From Burkholderiaceae bacterium (GTDB taxonomy: Bacteria; Pseudomonadota; Gammaproteobacteria; Burkholderiales; Burkholderiaceae_C), in contig SCRU01000099.1 of NCBI GenBank assembly GCA_004323695.1, positions 1 to 46,634 on the forward strand: a stretch of DNA of 46,634 bases, given 5' to 3'. Positions 1 to 8,952 of the stretch are shown one piece after another. The stretch's first letter is position 1, and every line of letters begins with the position of its first letter. The notes beneath the pieces were generated by a model that was given only the letters and a program-made list of their open reading frames with translations, was not told the DNA's origin and did no database searches. The position numbers were made by a program, and so were the translations under genes.

Positions 1-1
1 C

Positions 2-484
2 AGTTTCTGGATCGGCAACGTGCTGCTCATGATCCTGAACGTGCCGCTGATCGGGGTGTGGGTCAAGCTGCTGCAGGTGCCGTACCGCTATCTGTTCCCC
101 TCGGCCATGTTCTTCATTGTGGTGGGGGTGTTCACCACCCAGAATGACCTGTTCCAGACCTGGGAGGTGCTGGTGTTCGGGGTGCTGGGGGCCTTGTTCA
201 TGGCGCTGGACTTCCCGATGGCGCCGATTCTGCTGGGGGTGGTGCTCGGGCCCATGATGGAGGAGAACTTCCGCCGTGCGCTGCTGCTCTCGCGCGGGAA
301 CATGGCGGTGTTCGTCACGCGCCCCATCAGCGGGGGGTTCATCGCCGTGTGCGCGCTGGTGGTCATTGGCGTGTCCTGGTCGGCCTGGCGCGCCTCGCGG
401 CGGCGCAAACTGAATGCCCGCGCGGCCGGGGGACTGGATGTGGCGCTGGGCCTGCCCGAGCTGGAACTGCGTAGCGACGACTGA
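2..484 (+). CDS. Tripartite tricarboxylate transporter permease TctA, C-terminal part
   Basis: This is the last 161 codons of a gene that begins before the window. The protein is very hydrophobic, with several membrane segments and the conserved TctA C-terminal stretch around LDFPMAPILLGVVLGPMMEE, followed by an FRRALLLSRG segment. TctA is the large permease of TTT transporters, which take up carboxylates using a periplasmic TctC protein. The C-terminal tail after the last membrane segment is basic and then acidic, as expected for a cytoplasmic end. It is co-directional with the downstream ABC operon but 112 bp separates them, so they are probably not one transcript. The family assignment is firm; the substrate is unknown. 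Confidence 0.85.
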   Translation, partial: SFWIGNVLLMILNVPLIGVWVKLLQVPYRYLFPSAMFFIVVGVFTTQNDLFQTWEVLVFGVLGALFMALDFPMAPILLGVVLGPMMEENFRRALLLSRGNMAVFVTRPISGGFIAVCALVVIGVSWSAWRASRRRKLNARAAGGLDVALGLPELELRSDD

Positions 485-494
485 GGCCGGTTGA

Positions 495-522
495 CGACCC
501 CTCATTTGCGACCCCTCATTTG
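495..522. repeat. Perfect 14-bp tandem duplication
   Basis: The 14-mer CGACCCCTCATTTG occurs twice back to back (495-508 and 509-522) between the TctA stop and the binding-protein gene. The second copy runs into a TTGACA hexamer. It may be a simple slippage duplication or a regulator half-site pair. Confidence 0.7.
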
Positions 523-560
523 ACAAAGACTTTGACGGCGAGCACACTTCGCGACGAAAT
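520..560 (+). promoter_or_regulatory. Weak sigma70-like promoter candidate for the ABC uptake operon
   Basis: TTGACA lies at 520-525 and TTGACG at 532-537, each a good -35 match. Seventeen bases downstream only poor -10 candidates are seen (CACACT at 543, CGAAAT at 555). The position, 40-75 bp before the binding-protein start, is right for a promoter. This is pattern reading only. Confidence 0.3.
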
Positions 561-596
561 TTTCAAGTCCGACACAACAACATCCAGGAGATATCC

Positions 597-1859
597 ATGA
601 CCAAAGACCAGGCCACCCCCGCGACGGTCACCCGTCGCAAAGCGTTGCAGGCTGCCGCCGCCATCACCACGACATCGCTGGCGTTTCCCGCCATCGTGAA
701 GGCCCAGGGCGACCAGCCCGTGAAACTCGGCGTCGACAACCCGCTCACCGGCACTTACGCCATCACCGGGCGCAACGAACTGCACGGCATGGAACTGGCC
801 GTGCAGGAGATCAACGCCAAGGGGGGCATCCTGGGGCGTCCCGCCAAGCTGATTGTCGAGGACTCGACCAGCGGCGACGCGGGTGTCGCGGTGCAGAAGG
901 CGCGCAAGCTGATCGACCGCGACAAGGTCGACTTCCTGGTCGGCAACGTCAACTCCGGCCTGACGATGGCGATGTCCGCGGTAGCCTACGAAAAAAATGT
1001 GTTCATGATCGATCCGGGCGGCCACGCCGATCCGATCACCGGCAAGAACTGCCACTGGAACGTTTTCCAGGTCGATCCGTCCACCACGCTGCTGGTCAAC
1101 GCCATCGCGCCGTCGCTCATCAACCGCTTCGGCAAGAAGTTCTACTGCCTGGTACCCGACTACGCGTTCGGCCACGGCCTGCTCGACGCCTACAACGCCA
1201 ACTTCAAGAAATACGGCGCGACCAACGTCGGTACCGACCTGATCCCGCTCGGCACGACCGAATACTCCTCCTACCTGATCAAGGCCCAGGCCGCGAAGCC
1301 GGACGTGATCGTGATTCTGCAGAACGGCGAAGATCAGACCAACGTGCTCAAGCAGACGGTGCAATTCGGGCTCGACAAGAAATTCCATATCGCCGGAGCC
1401 AACATCGAGCTTGAAACCCTTGAGGCACTGCCCGAGAACGCGCGCATCGGCAACTGGGTGATCGAGTGGTACTGGAACCAGCCCGGTGTGCCGCACGTGA
1501 AGGAGTTCACCGAGGCGATCAAGAAGAAAACCGGCCGTGTGCCCACCGCGCGCACCTGGTTCGGCCATACCGCCATCCACGCCTGCGCGTTGGCAGCCAA
1601 CAATGCCAAGTCGCTCGATCCATTGAAGATGGCGCGGGCGCTGGACGGCTTCACGCTGCCGCCGGAGGTGGCGATGCAGCCCCACCCGGCGACCTTCCGC
1701 GCCAATCAGCACCTGCTGATCGGTACGCTCTGGGCCGGTCACGCCCAGTCGTCCGGCAGCGCGCCGGACGACCTGTTCCACATCGACCAGGTGATCGACA
1801 GCAAGACCATCGCGCCAACGGTGGAAGAAGCCGACTGCAAAATGACGTGGCCGAGCTGA
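597..1859 (+). CDS. ABC transporter substrate-binding protein (Leu/amide type, LivK-like)
   Basis: The 420-residue protein is a periplasmic type-1 binding protein that delivers ligand to the LivHMGF complex encoded downstream. It starts with ATG after AGGAG at 586-590. The N-terminus has a TRRKALQAAA stretch followed by a hydrophobic run and a VKAQ end, resembling a Tat-like or long Sec signal peptide cut near residue 37. After it comes the family core: VKLGVDNPLTGTYAITGRNE, then the GILGRPAKLIVEDS segment. The length is normal for the family. Relatives bind branched-chain amino acids, urea, short amides or aromatic acids, so the ligand cannot be named from sequence. It is separated from livH by 225 bp, as often seen where the binding protein is made in excess. 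Confidence 0.9.
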   Translation: MTKDQATPATVTRRKALQAAAAITTTSLAFPAIVKAQGDQPVKLGVDNPLTGTYAITGRNELHGMELAVQEINAKGGILGRPAKLIVEDSTSGDAGVAVQKARKLIDRDKVDFLVGNVNSGLTMAMSAVAYEKNVFMIDPGGHADPITGKNCHWNVFQVDPSTTLLVNAIAPSLINRFGKKFYCLVPDYAFGHGLLDAYNANFKKYGATNVGTDLIPLGTTEYSSYLIKAQAAKPDVIVILQNGEDQTNVLKQTVQFGLDKKFHIAGANIELETLEALPENARIGNWVIEWYWNQPGVPHVKEFTEAIKKKTGRVPTARTWFGHTAIHACALAANNAKSLDPLKMARALDGFTLPPEVAMQPHPATFRANQHLLIGTLWAGHAQSSGSAPDDLFHIDQVIDSKTIAPTVEEADCKMTWPS

Positions 1860-2084
1860 GCACGCCTTGCTTCGGCCCAAAATGAGCGGCCCGCGCAGAT
1901 TGCGCGTGGCGCCCCTTCATGCTGCCTTGTGGAAGACCGGCCTCTGGCTGGTCTGCGCGGCGCAAGAGCAAACCGCAACCGTGGCGCAAGCCGGGGCAAG
2001 GATTTGCAATGCGGCCGGCCACCTGAGGTCAGAATATTCGTGCCACTTGTGGATTGTGCAAAGAGTCGCTAACGGGGACAGCAG
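1860..2084 (+). other. Intergenic spacer with small GC hairpin in the ABC operon
   Basis: No gene is seen here. CGCGCA (1892-1897) pairs perfectly with TGCGCG (1901-1906) across a three-base loop, but there is no T-run, so it is more likely an mRNA-stabilising or attenuating stem than a true terminator. Such a stem would favour expression of the binding protein over the membrane subunits. Confidence 0.35.
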
Positions 2085-2957
2085 GTGACGCAACTCGTTC
2101 TTCTCAACATCTTCAACGGACTGGTGATCGGCGCGTTCTACGCGCTGATGGCGCTCGGCCTTTCGCTGATCATCAACCTGACCAACGTCATCAACTTCGC
2201 GCACGGCGGCTTTCTCGCGCTCGGCGCCTACCTCGCCTACACGCTGCAGCCGTACCTCGGCTTCTGGGGCGCATTGATCATCTCGCCGTTCCTCACGGCG
2301 CTGATCGGCATCCTCGTCGAGCGCGTGCTGATCCGGCCGCTCTATGTGCGCGACCCGCTCTACGGCCTGTTGCTCACCTTCGGCCTCGCCTACGTGATCC
2401 AGGATTCGGTGCGCATGATCTGGGGCGCGCAGGGCCTGCCCTTCAAGGTGCCCGAGAGCCTGCAATCGTCGCTCAGTTCCACGTTGTTCTTCCTCACCGG
2501 CTACCGCGTCTTCATGGTGGCACTGGTGGCCATCGCGGTGGTTGCGCTGTTCGTGATCCTCAAAAAGACACGCCTGGGCATGCGTATCCGCGCCGGCACG
2601 CTCGATCTCGAAATGGTGTCGGCGCTGGGCGTTGACGTGCGCATCCTGCGCAACCTCAATTTCGGCCTCGGCATTTTCTTCGCCGGCCTGGCCGGCGTGC
2701 TCGCGGCTGGCATGCTCGGCCTCACCCCCACCATTGGCGACCAGCTGATCATGCCGAGCTTCGTCGCCGTGATCGTGGGCGGGCTGGGCAGCCTGGTCGG
2801 GACATTGTTCGGCGGCTTGCTGATTGGCGTCGCTGCCGGCGTCGTGACGGTATTTTTTCCCTCGGCATCCGAGGCCACCATCTACGTGATGATGGCACTC
2901 GTGCTGCTGTTTAGGCCGTACGGCCTGTTTGGCGAGGAAGGCGGGACGAAACTTTGA
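2085..2957 (+). CDS. livH: Branched-chain amino acid-type ABC permease LivH
   Basis: This 290-residue polytopic membrane protein is one of two permease subunits of a LivHMGF importer. It begins with GTG at 2085, which gives the typical N-terminus VTQLVLLNIFNGLVIGAFYA. The LivH hallmark NVINFAHGGFLALGAY follows near residue 40, and the EAA-like loop region lies near residues 180-200. The length is standard. The gene overlaps the start of livM by four bases, so translation is coupled. The exact substrate follows the binding protein and is unknown. Confidence 0.92.
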   Translation: MTQLVLLNIFNGLVIGAFYALMALGLSLIINLTNVINFAHGGFLALGAYLAYTLQPYLGFWGALIISPFLTALIGILVERVLIRPLYVRDPLYGLLLTFGLAYVIQDSVRMIWGAQGLPFKVPESLQSSLSSTLFFLTGYRVFMVALVAIAVVALFVILKKTRLGMRIRAGTLDLEMVSALGVDVRILRNLNFGLGIFFAGLAGVLAAGMLGLTPTIGDQLIMPSFVAVIVGGLGSLVGTLFGGLLIGVAAGVVTVFFPSASEATIYVMMALVLLFRPYGLFGEEGGTKL

Positions 2958-3904
2958 GCAGTCGCACGAACCCAGGCAATCTCGCCTTCCTGATCCTGCT
3001 CTGGGCCGTCCTCCTGACGGTGCCGCTGTGGATCGCTCCGGTGGGTGGCTACATCGACCTCGCTTCCCGCGTGTTGCTGATCGGTCTGGCCGCGATGGCC
3101 ACCAACCTGCTGGTGGGCCACTCCGGTGTGATGGCGTTCGGCCACGCCGCCTACTTTGGCCTGGGCGCTTACGCGACCGGCCTGGTCATCAAGCATCTGG
3201 TGCCGAGCACGCCCGTCGGGCTCCTCGCCGGGATCGTGGTCGGTACCGCGGGCGGCGCGCTGGTCGGCTACCTTTTGTCCCGGCTGCGCGGCATTTATTT
3301 CGCGCTGGCGACGATCGCCTTCGGGCAGGTGTTCTACTTCATTGCCTTTCGCTGGAACGCGGTCACCGGGGGCGATAACGGGCTCACCTTCCAGCGCCTG
3401 GCGATCGATCTTGGCTTCGCGAACATCAACCTGACCTCGAGCGTCGTTTACTACTACTTCGTGCTGGCCGTGTTTGCCATCTGCGCCTTGCTCATGGCCA
3501 TTTTGCTGCGCTCCCCGTTCGGCCACACGCTGCTCGCCATGCGCGAGAACGAACGGCGCGCCAAATTCCTCGGCATTCCGGTGAACCGCCACCTGTGGAT
3601 CGCCTACACCCTCTCGTGCTTCTTCGTGGCCACCGCCGGTGCGCTGTACGGCATGCTCAACAACTTCGTCAGCCCGCACGAACTGCACTGGACGCAGTCG
3701 GGTGATTTCGTGCTCATGGCGGTGATAGGCGGCATGCGTTCGTTCTGGGGGCCGCTGCTCGGCGCCGCCATCTTCGTGGTCGCGCAGGATTCGCTGTCCA
3801 GCATCACCGACGACTGGATGTTCTACATCGGCCTGATCTTCGTGCTGGTGGTGCTGTTCCTGCCCCGCGGCATCGTCGGGCTGATGCAGAGAAAAGCATC
3901 ATGA
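2954..3904 (+). CDS. livM: Branched-chain amino acid-type ABC permease LivM
   Basis: This is the second permease subunit, 316 residues. The chosen TTG start (2954) overlaps the livH TGA stop in the arrangement TTGA. The family signature VGHSGVMAFGHAAYFGLGAY is at about residues 55-74. The later segment HTLLAMRENERRAKFLGIPV is the coupling loop that contacts the ATPase. The C-terminal membrane helix ends in the usual LPRGIVGL motif. It pairs with LivH in the inner membrane and overlaps livG by four bases. Confidence 0.92.
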   Translation: MSSRTNPGNLAFLILLWAVLLTVPLWIAPVGGYIDLASRVLLIGLAAMATNLLVGHSGVMAFGHAAYFGLGAYATGLVIKHLVPSTPVGLLAGIVVGTAGGALVGYLLSRLRGIYFALATIAFGQVFYFIAFRWNAVTGGDNGLTFQRLAIDLGFANINLTSSVVYYYFVLAVFAICALLMAILLRSPFGHTLLAMRENERRAKFLGIPVNRHLWIAYTLSCFFVATAGALYGMLNNFVSPHELHWTQSGDFVLMAVIGGMRSFWGPLLGAAIFVVAQDSLSSITDDWMFYIGLIFVLVVLFLPRGIVGLMQRKAS

Positions 3905-4659
3905 GCCTGCTCGAAGTCCGCAACGTCACTCAGCGCTTTGGCGAACTCGCCGCGGTAAAGAACGTCTCTTTGAGCGTCGAGGAAGGCGAGCTGCACGCCA
4001 TCATCGGCCCGAACGGTGCCGGCAAAACCACCTTGTTCAACATGATCAGCGGCTTCTACGTGCCGACGGCCGGCCACATCACCTTCGGTGGCGCCGACGT
4101 CACGGCCATGCCCACGCATGAGCGCGTGGGCATGGGCATGGCCCGCACCTTCCAGATCACCGAGGTGTTCCCGGAACTCACGGTACGCGAAAACCTGCGC
4201 ATCGCGGTCCAGGTCACGGACGGCTTGCGGTTGAAGATGTTCAACACGCGGCGCCAGGTTGCGGCGACCGAGGGGCGCGTCGACGAGCTGCTGGAAGCAG
4301 GCGCGCTTACGGCGAATGCCGGCCGGCACGTCGGCGAACTCTCGCACGGCGACCAGCGCTCCGCCGAAATCATGATGGCGCTCGCCACCCGGCCGAAGCT
4401 GTTGCTGCTGGACGAACCCGCGGCCGGCATGGGCAGCCAGGAAACCTACGACACCGCAGTGTTGATCCGCCGGCTGCACCGCAAGCAAAAGCTCACCATC
4501 GTGCTCGTGGAACACGACATGCGCGTCATCTTCAACCTCGCCGACCGCATCACCGTGCTGTCCGAAGGTGAAATGCTGGACCAGGGAACGCCGGACGAAA
4601 TCGCGGCCAGCGAAAAGGTGCAAGTGGCCTATCTTGGGGAAAAACGTGAAGGCTCTTGA
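3901..4659 (+). CDS. livG: ABC transporter ATP-binding protein LivG
   Basis: This 252-residue cytoplasmic ATPase drives the LivHM permease. It has a Walker A loop GPNGAGKT at residues 36-43, a signature LSHGDQR at 147-153 (a common LivG variant of LSGGQ), and Walker B LLLLDEP at 167-173 followed by the LivG-typical AAGM. The H-loop histidine is in VLVEHDM. The start ATG overlaps the livM stop (ATGA). The last 14 bases overlap livF. Confidence 0.93.
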   Translation: MSLLEVRNVTQRFGELAAVKNVSLSVEEGELHAIIGPNGAGKTTLFNMISGFYVPTAGHITFGGADVTAMPTHERVGMGMARTFQITEVFPELTVRENLRIAVQVTDGLRLKMFNTRRQVAATEGRVDELLEAGALTANAGRHVGELSHGDQRSAEIMMALATRPKLLLLDEPAAGMGSQETYDTAVLIRRLHRKQKLTIVLVEHDMRVIFNLADRITVLSEGEMLDQGTPDEIAASEKVQVAYLGEKREGS

Positions 4660-5371
4660 AGTCCATCAACTGAACACGTATTACGGCAAGAGCCACGTCC
4701 TGCACGGCGTCGACCTGGAGGTCGGCGAAGGCGAACTGGTGACGCTGCTGGGCCGCAACGGCGCCGGCAAATCGACCACGCTGCGCAGCATCATGGGGCT
4801 CACCCCCGCGCACTCCGGGCATATCCGCATTTTCGGCACCGACTCGACGCGCCTGCCGCCCTTTCGCATCGCCCGCCTGGGTGTCGGCCTGGTGCCCGAA
4901 GGGCGCCGCGTGTTTTCCCATTTGACGGTCGAGGAAAACCTCAAGGTACCCGTCGATCGCCCGGGACACTGGAACATCGCCCGCGTCTACGAGCTTTTCC
5001 CGCGCCTGGCCGAGCGCAAGGACCACAAGGGACGGCAACTCTCCGGCGGCGAGCAGGAAATGCTGTCCATTGCCCGCGTGCTGCTGCTGAACCCGAAGCT
5101 GATCCTGCTCGATGAACCCTCGCAAGGCCTGGCGCCCCTCATCGTGCAGAACGTCTTCAAGGTGATCGTCGCGGCGCGCGACGCCGGAACGTCGGTTCTG
5201 CTGATCGAGCAAAACGTGCGTGCCGCCACTGAAATCGCCGACCGCGCCTACGTGCTCGACCGCGGCGCCGTCACCTACAGCGGCGCTGCCGCGGAATTTG
5301 GGCAGGACGAAGCGCGCGTGCAGGAACTGGCCGGCGCCAGCGCGCAGAAGTGGGAATTCCCCGACGATTGA
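4646..5371 (+). CDS. livF: ABC transporter ATP-binding protein LivF
   Basis: This is the second ATPase of the importer, 241 residues. The reading frame is open further upstream, but GTG at 4646, preceded by GGGG at 4636-4639, gives the proper LivF N-terminus (VKALEVHQLNTYYGK). Motifs: Walker A GRNGAGKST at 36-44, LSGGEQ at 132-137, then Walker B LILLDEP and SQGLAP. The gene starts inside the end of livG, so all four livHMGF genes are translationally coupled. No clear rho-independent terminator follows. Confidence 0.92.
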   Translation: MKALEVHQLNTYYGKSHVLHGVDLEVGEGELVTLLGRNGAGKSTTLRSIMGLTPAHSGHIRIFGTDSTRLPPFRIARLGVGLVPEGRRVFSHLTVEENLKVPVDRPGHWNIARVYELFPRLAERKDHKGRQLSGGEQEMLSIARVLLLNPKLILLDEPSQGLAPLIVQNVFKVIVAARDAGTSVLLIEQNVRAATEIADRAYVLDRGAVTYSGAAAEFGQDEARVQELAGASAQKWEFPDD

Positions 5372-5496
5372 ACGCCCAGGCCGCCCGGCAGTGCCTCGGG
5401 TGTTGCCGCTTCTGACACATGCCCCGCTGGACGGAGCTCGGACTCCGGGGTCGGCGTATATTCAGACACCCCAACCTTGCCCAAGAAGACTGCCCA

Positions 5497-5937
5497 ATGA
5501 AACGCCGAAATCTGGTCCACTCCGCCGCGCTGACCGCGACAGCTACTCTTTTAGTAGCTACCAATGCACAAGGGGCAACGGCCAACAGCCAAAAACGCTA
5601 CAAGATCGTGATTCAGGTCAGTGACAACGACCCGGCCAAGTGGAATCTGGCGCTGAACAATGCCAGGAACGTGCAGGAGGACGTGGGCGCCACCGATGTG
5701 GACGTGGAAATCGTCGCTTATGGTCCGGGCATCGGCATGCTGAAGTTCGGTGCGCCGGTCGGTGACCGCGTCCATGACGCGGTCAAGACCGGCATCAGGG
5801 TGGTGGCCTGCCAGAACACCATGCGCGCCCAAAAGCTCACCCAGGAAGACATGAACCCGAACGTCGGCTACGTGCCGGCCGGCGTCACGGAAATCATGAA
5901 GAAGCAAAGCGAAGGCTGGGCCTATCTGCGGCCTTAA
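5497..5937 (+). CDS. Exported DsrE-family-like protein
   Basis: The product has 146 residues. The ATG at 5497 gives a clean Sec signal peptide (MKRRN, then a hydrophobic Ala/Thr-rich run, with cleavage near NAQG-A). The mature part matches the DsrE/DsrF fold found in small periplasmic proteins of Proteobacteria: YKIVIQVSDNDPAKWNLALN, a VEIVAYGPGI strand, and VVACQNTM carrying the single conserved cysteine. DsrE relatives handle sulfur or thiols, but for this secreted subgroup no reaction is established. It lies 125 bp after livF and is probably transcribed alone. Its TAA stop overlaps the stop of the opposite gene in the palindrome TTAA at 5934-5937. Confidence 0.75.
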   Translation: MKRRNLVHSAALTATATLLVATNAQGATANSQKRYKIVIQVSDNDPAKWNLALNNARNVQEDVGATDVDVEIVAYGPGIGMLKFGAPVGDRVHDAVKTGIRVVACQNTMRAQKLTQEDMNPNVGYVPAGVTEIMKKQSEGWAYLRP

Positions 5938-6404
5938 AGGAATCGGCCCAGCAACCGGCGCGAGGTGCCATCGAGCGCCCGCATGTCGCGCACCTTGAAG
6001 TGAACGCCCTGGGCACCCGTGATCAGCAGCGCGGCGCCGCCCAGCCGGCGGATGTCTTCTTCTCCCTTGAGCACAAATTGCGTGTCGCCGCGGTCGGTTT
6101 GCACGGTCCAGGTACTGGGCGTGGAAAACGTCGACACGCTTTTGAGGCGCAGGATTTCCGGCACGAATTCGCGCGCGGCCAACTCGTCCTCGATCAGGCC
6201 GCGCTGCGCCGCCGGCAACGCGTCCAGTTGTTCGACCCAGACCAGTTCGTGGCCATCCGGGTGAACCAGAGAAAGCCCCTGCCCGGGGGCCGACACGGGA
6301 AAGGCGCGCACGGCCGTCACACCGTCGAACCGCTCTCCGCTGGCGGTCGTCAGAACCAGACGGCCAAAGGCGTTACGCACCAGTTGGAATTCACAGGAAT
6401 GCAT
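5934..6404 (-). CDS. Cyanophycin-associated DUF1854 protein
   Basis: This is a 156-residue soluble protein without signal peptide. The segments LVHPDGHELVWVEQLDALP, EFVPEILRLKSVSTFSTPS and RDMRALDGTSRRLLGRFL are typical of the DUF1854 family, which in betaproteobacteria is found next to cyanophycin synthetases and an ABC exporter. The start ATG at 6404 follows AGGA at good distance, and that ribosome site overlaps the stop region of the upstream exporter gene (11-bp gap), so the two are co-transcribed. The molecular role is unknown. A part in cyanophycin handling is inferred from the neighbourhood only. Confidence 0.8.
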   Translation of the reverse strand: MHSCEFQLVRNAFGRLVLTTASGERFDGVTAVRAFPVSAPGQGLSLVHPDGHELVWVEQLDALPAAQRGLIEDELAAREFVPEILRLKSVSTFSTPSTWTVQTDRGDTQFVLKGEEDIRRLGGAALLITGAQGVHFKVRDMRALDGTSRRLLGRFL

Positions 6405-6415
6405 CGTCTGCTTTC

Positions 6416-8776
6416 CTATTCAGTGGACTGGGCGAGATGCACCACGGGGGTCAGCGACGCCGCACCCATGGTGTCATCGACGTCATCGGCGGGTTCATCG
6501 CCGCCTTCCATGTCGGCCCGGCGCAATTGCGCTTCGTACAGGCGCCAGTACGCACCCCTGCGGTCCATCAACTCGTCGTGCGGACCGACTTCCACCACTT
6601 GCCCGCGGTCCATCACCACCAGCCGGTCCGCCTTGCGCAAGGTGGACAGGCGGTGCGCAATGGCAATCGTGGTGCGCCCCTGCACCAGGTTGTCCAGCGC
6701 CTTCTGGATTTCCTTTTCGGTCTCGGTATCCACCGACGAGGTGGCCTCATCCAGAATCAGGATGCGCGGATCGATCAGGAGTGCGCGCGCAATCGAGATG
6801 CGCTGGCGCTCGCCCCCGGACAGGCCCTGGCCGCGTTCACCCACCAGCGAGTCATAGCCTTGCGCCAGGCGCAGGATGAATTCATGCGCATGCGCCGCGC
6901 GCGCCGCCGCCACGATCTCGGCGCGCGTCGCATCGGGGCGTCCATACGCAATGTTCTCGGCGACCGTGCCAAAAAACAGAAACGGCTCCTGCAGCACCAG
7001 ACCAATGTGGCGCCGATAGTCGGCCACGCCGAAGCGCCGGATATCGGTGCCGTCCACCAGAATGGAACCGTCGGTGACATCGTAGAAGCGGCAGATCAGG
7101 TTCACCAGCGTGCTCTTGCCGGACCCGCTGTGGCCCACCAGGCCGATCATCTCGCCCGGCGCGATGGAAAGGTCCAGCCCACGGATCACCGAGCGATTGC
7201 CGTAGCGAAAACCGATGCCGCTGATGTCGATGCGCCCGCGCAGGCCCTGCAAACCAGACCCGCTGCCGATTTTGACCGGCTGCGCCGGCTCGGGCACGTT
7301 GGAGACATGGTCGAGAATGTCGAAGATTCGCTTGGCGCCCGCCGCGGCCTTTTGAGTGACCGAAACGATCCGGCTCATCGAATCGAGCCGCGTATAGAAG
7401 CGGCCGATGTAGGCGATGAAGGCGGTCAGCACCCCGACCGTGATCTGGTGCCGAGATACAAGCCAGATGCCGAACGCCCAGACCACCAGCAGGCCGATTT
7501 CGGTCAGCAGCGACACGGTAGGCGAGAACAGCGACCAGGTCTTGTTCAGCCGGTCGTTCACCTCCAGATTGTGCTGATTGGCGACGCGAAAGCGCTGTGC
7601 TTCGCGCTTTTCCTGGGCAAACGCCTTCACGACGCGAATGCCCGGAATGGTGTCGGCCAGTACATTGGTCACCTCGGACCAGACCCGGTCGATCTTCTCG
7701 AAACCGGTGCGCAGGCGATCGCGCACGGTGTGGATCATCCACGCGATGAATGGCAGCGGCACCAGCGTGACCAGCGCCAGCCACGGGTCGATGGAAAACA
7801 GGATGATGGACGTCATCACGATCATCAGGACGTCGGTGGCGAAATCCAGGGCATGCAGGGACAGGAAAACGCAGATCCGATCGGTTTCCGAGCCAATGCG
7901 CGCCATCAGGTCGCCCGTGCGCTTGCCCCCGAAATAATCCAGCGAGAGGGACAGCAGGTGATCAAAAGTGGCCGTGCGCAGGTCTGCGCCGATCCGCTCG
8001 GACACCAGCGACAGGATGTAGGTGCGCGCCCAATTCAGTCCCCATCCCAGCAAGGCCGAACCCAGCAACCCCCCCAGATAGGCCGTGACCAGCCAGGGCT
8101 GGATTTCCTTCCCGTCCTGAAACGGGATCAGGATATCGTCCATCAGCGGAATGGTCAGATACGGCGGAATCAGGGTCGCCGCCGTGGCCACCAGCATCAG
8201 CGTGAATCCCGCGATGAGCTGCTTTCGGTACGGCCGGGCAAAACGCCCCAGGCGCAGCAGCACCCAACTCGACGGCGGCGTGTGCAATTCCCGGGCACAC
8301 ACCGGGCACTCGTCACTGTCGGGCGGCAGCGGCAATTTGCATTGTGGACACAGCGCGGGCTCGTCCTCGATCTGCGGATCGCCGCGCAACAGCGCGGCGG
8401 ATTGCAGGTCAAACTGCCTGATCAGGCGCAGCGCCTGAACATTGACGGCCAGCGTAAAGCGCCAGCGCGCCAGCCGGGTCCGGGCGTCGTGCAGCTCGAT
8501 GGTGCCCACGCCGGCATGGTCAAAGTGGCGCAGTGTCAGCCCTGCGCCCAGAGTCCAGCTGCGCCATTGGCGCTCCCCCGACGCCGGGTCGGCTTCGCAA
8601 GCCCACAGGCGCCGATTCGTCAACGCCACCAGCCCTTTGGCAAAACAAAGCCGCTGGTCCAAGTCAACCGACAGCGTGCTCAAGACGTTTTCATCGGGTG
8701 GGAGCCGTTCGCGCAGCTCATTTCGCGCGGGTTCCGGATCTGACTTGCCGGCGTCAATTGAATCGTGAAATTGCAT
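6416..8776 (-). CDS. Cyanophycin-associated ABC transporter (fused permease-ATPase with zinc ribbon)
   Basis: The half-transporter has 786 residues. ATG at 8776 is chosen over an in-frame start 114 bp upstream because it is preceded by GGA at the right distance and matches the beginning of the globular domain. Residues 25-130 form a soluble domain, and CPQC/CPVC (143-146, 157-160) form a zinc-ribbon-like knuckle. A six-helix type-1 exporter domain (about 180-480) and an ATPase follow, with Walker A GHSGSGKST at 548-556, LSGGERQ at 652-658 and Walker B ILILDEATS at 672-680. The large N-terminal extension is unusual for exporters. It heads a two-gene unit with DUF1854 and diverges from cphA'. 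The transported substrate is unknown; a link to cyanophycin or its dipeptides is inference. Confidence 0.85.
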   Translation of the reverse strand: MQFHDSIDAGKSDPEPARNELRERLPPDENVLSTLSVDLDQRLCFAKGLVALTNRRLWACEADPASGERQWRSWTLGAGLTLRHFDHAGVGTIELHDARTRLARWRFTLAVNVQALRLIRQFDLQSAALLRGDPQIEDEPALCPQCKLPLPPDSDECPVCARELHTPPSSWVLLRLGRFARPYRKQLIAGFTLMLVATAATLIPPYLTIPLMDDILIPFQDGKEIQPWLVTAYLGGLLGSALLGWGLNWARTYILSLVSERIGADLRTATFDHLLSLSLDYFGGKRTGDLMARIGSETDRICVFLSLHALDFATDVLMIVMTSIILFSIDPWLALVTLVPLPFIAWMIHTVRDRLRTGFEKIDRVWSEVTNVLADTIPGIRVVKAFAQEKREAQRFRVANQHNLEVNDRLNKTWSLFSPTVSLLTEIGLLVVWAFGIWLVSRHQITVGVLTAFIAYIGRFYTRLDSMSRIVSVTQKAAAGAKRIFDILDHVSNVPEPAQPVKIGSGSGLQGLRGRIDISGIGFRYGNRSVIRGLDLSIAPGEMIGLVGHSGSGKSTLVNLICRFYDVTDGSILVDGTDIRRFGVADYRRHIGLVLQEPFLFFGTVAENIAYGRPDATRAEIVAAARAAHAHEFILRLAQGYDSLVGERGQGLSGGERQRISIARALLIDPRILILDEATSSVDTETEKEIQKALDNLVQGRTTIAIAHRLSTLRKADRLVVMDRGQVVEVGPHDELMDRRGAYWRLYEAQLRRADMEGGDEPADDVDDTMGAASLTPVVHLAQSTE

Positions 8777-8952
8777 TTTGTTTCCATACCCCTGGTCCGT
8801 CAGCGTAGCCTCGCTGGCGCATGGGCATATGGAATTCTCGCCGATGTGGCGCGCCGGCCGCCGATGGCACCCGGATTCAGGGACCCGCAATTGCGCATCG
8901 ACCGGCGAGCCGGCCTGCCCGCAGTCGGTTGGCCGTATCGAAACCGCTGAAC
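8777..8952. promoter_or_regulatory. Divergent promoter region between the ABC exporter and cphA'
   Basis: These 176 bases separate two divergent units and must hold promoters for both. I see an AT-richer patch around 8823-8836 (GGGCATATGGAATTC) in otherwise GC-rich sequence, but no convincing -35/-10 pair and no clear operator palindrome beyond short GC hairpins. Confidence 0.4.

Noticed and set aside
5934-5937. Overlapping convergent stops (TTAA)
   Set aside because: Compact arrangement without further sign of regulation; ordinary.
6437-8743. 768-codon plus-strand frame across the ABC exporter
   Set aside because: Antisense of a gene with full Walker and signature motifs; no ribosome site or domain.
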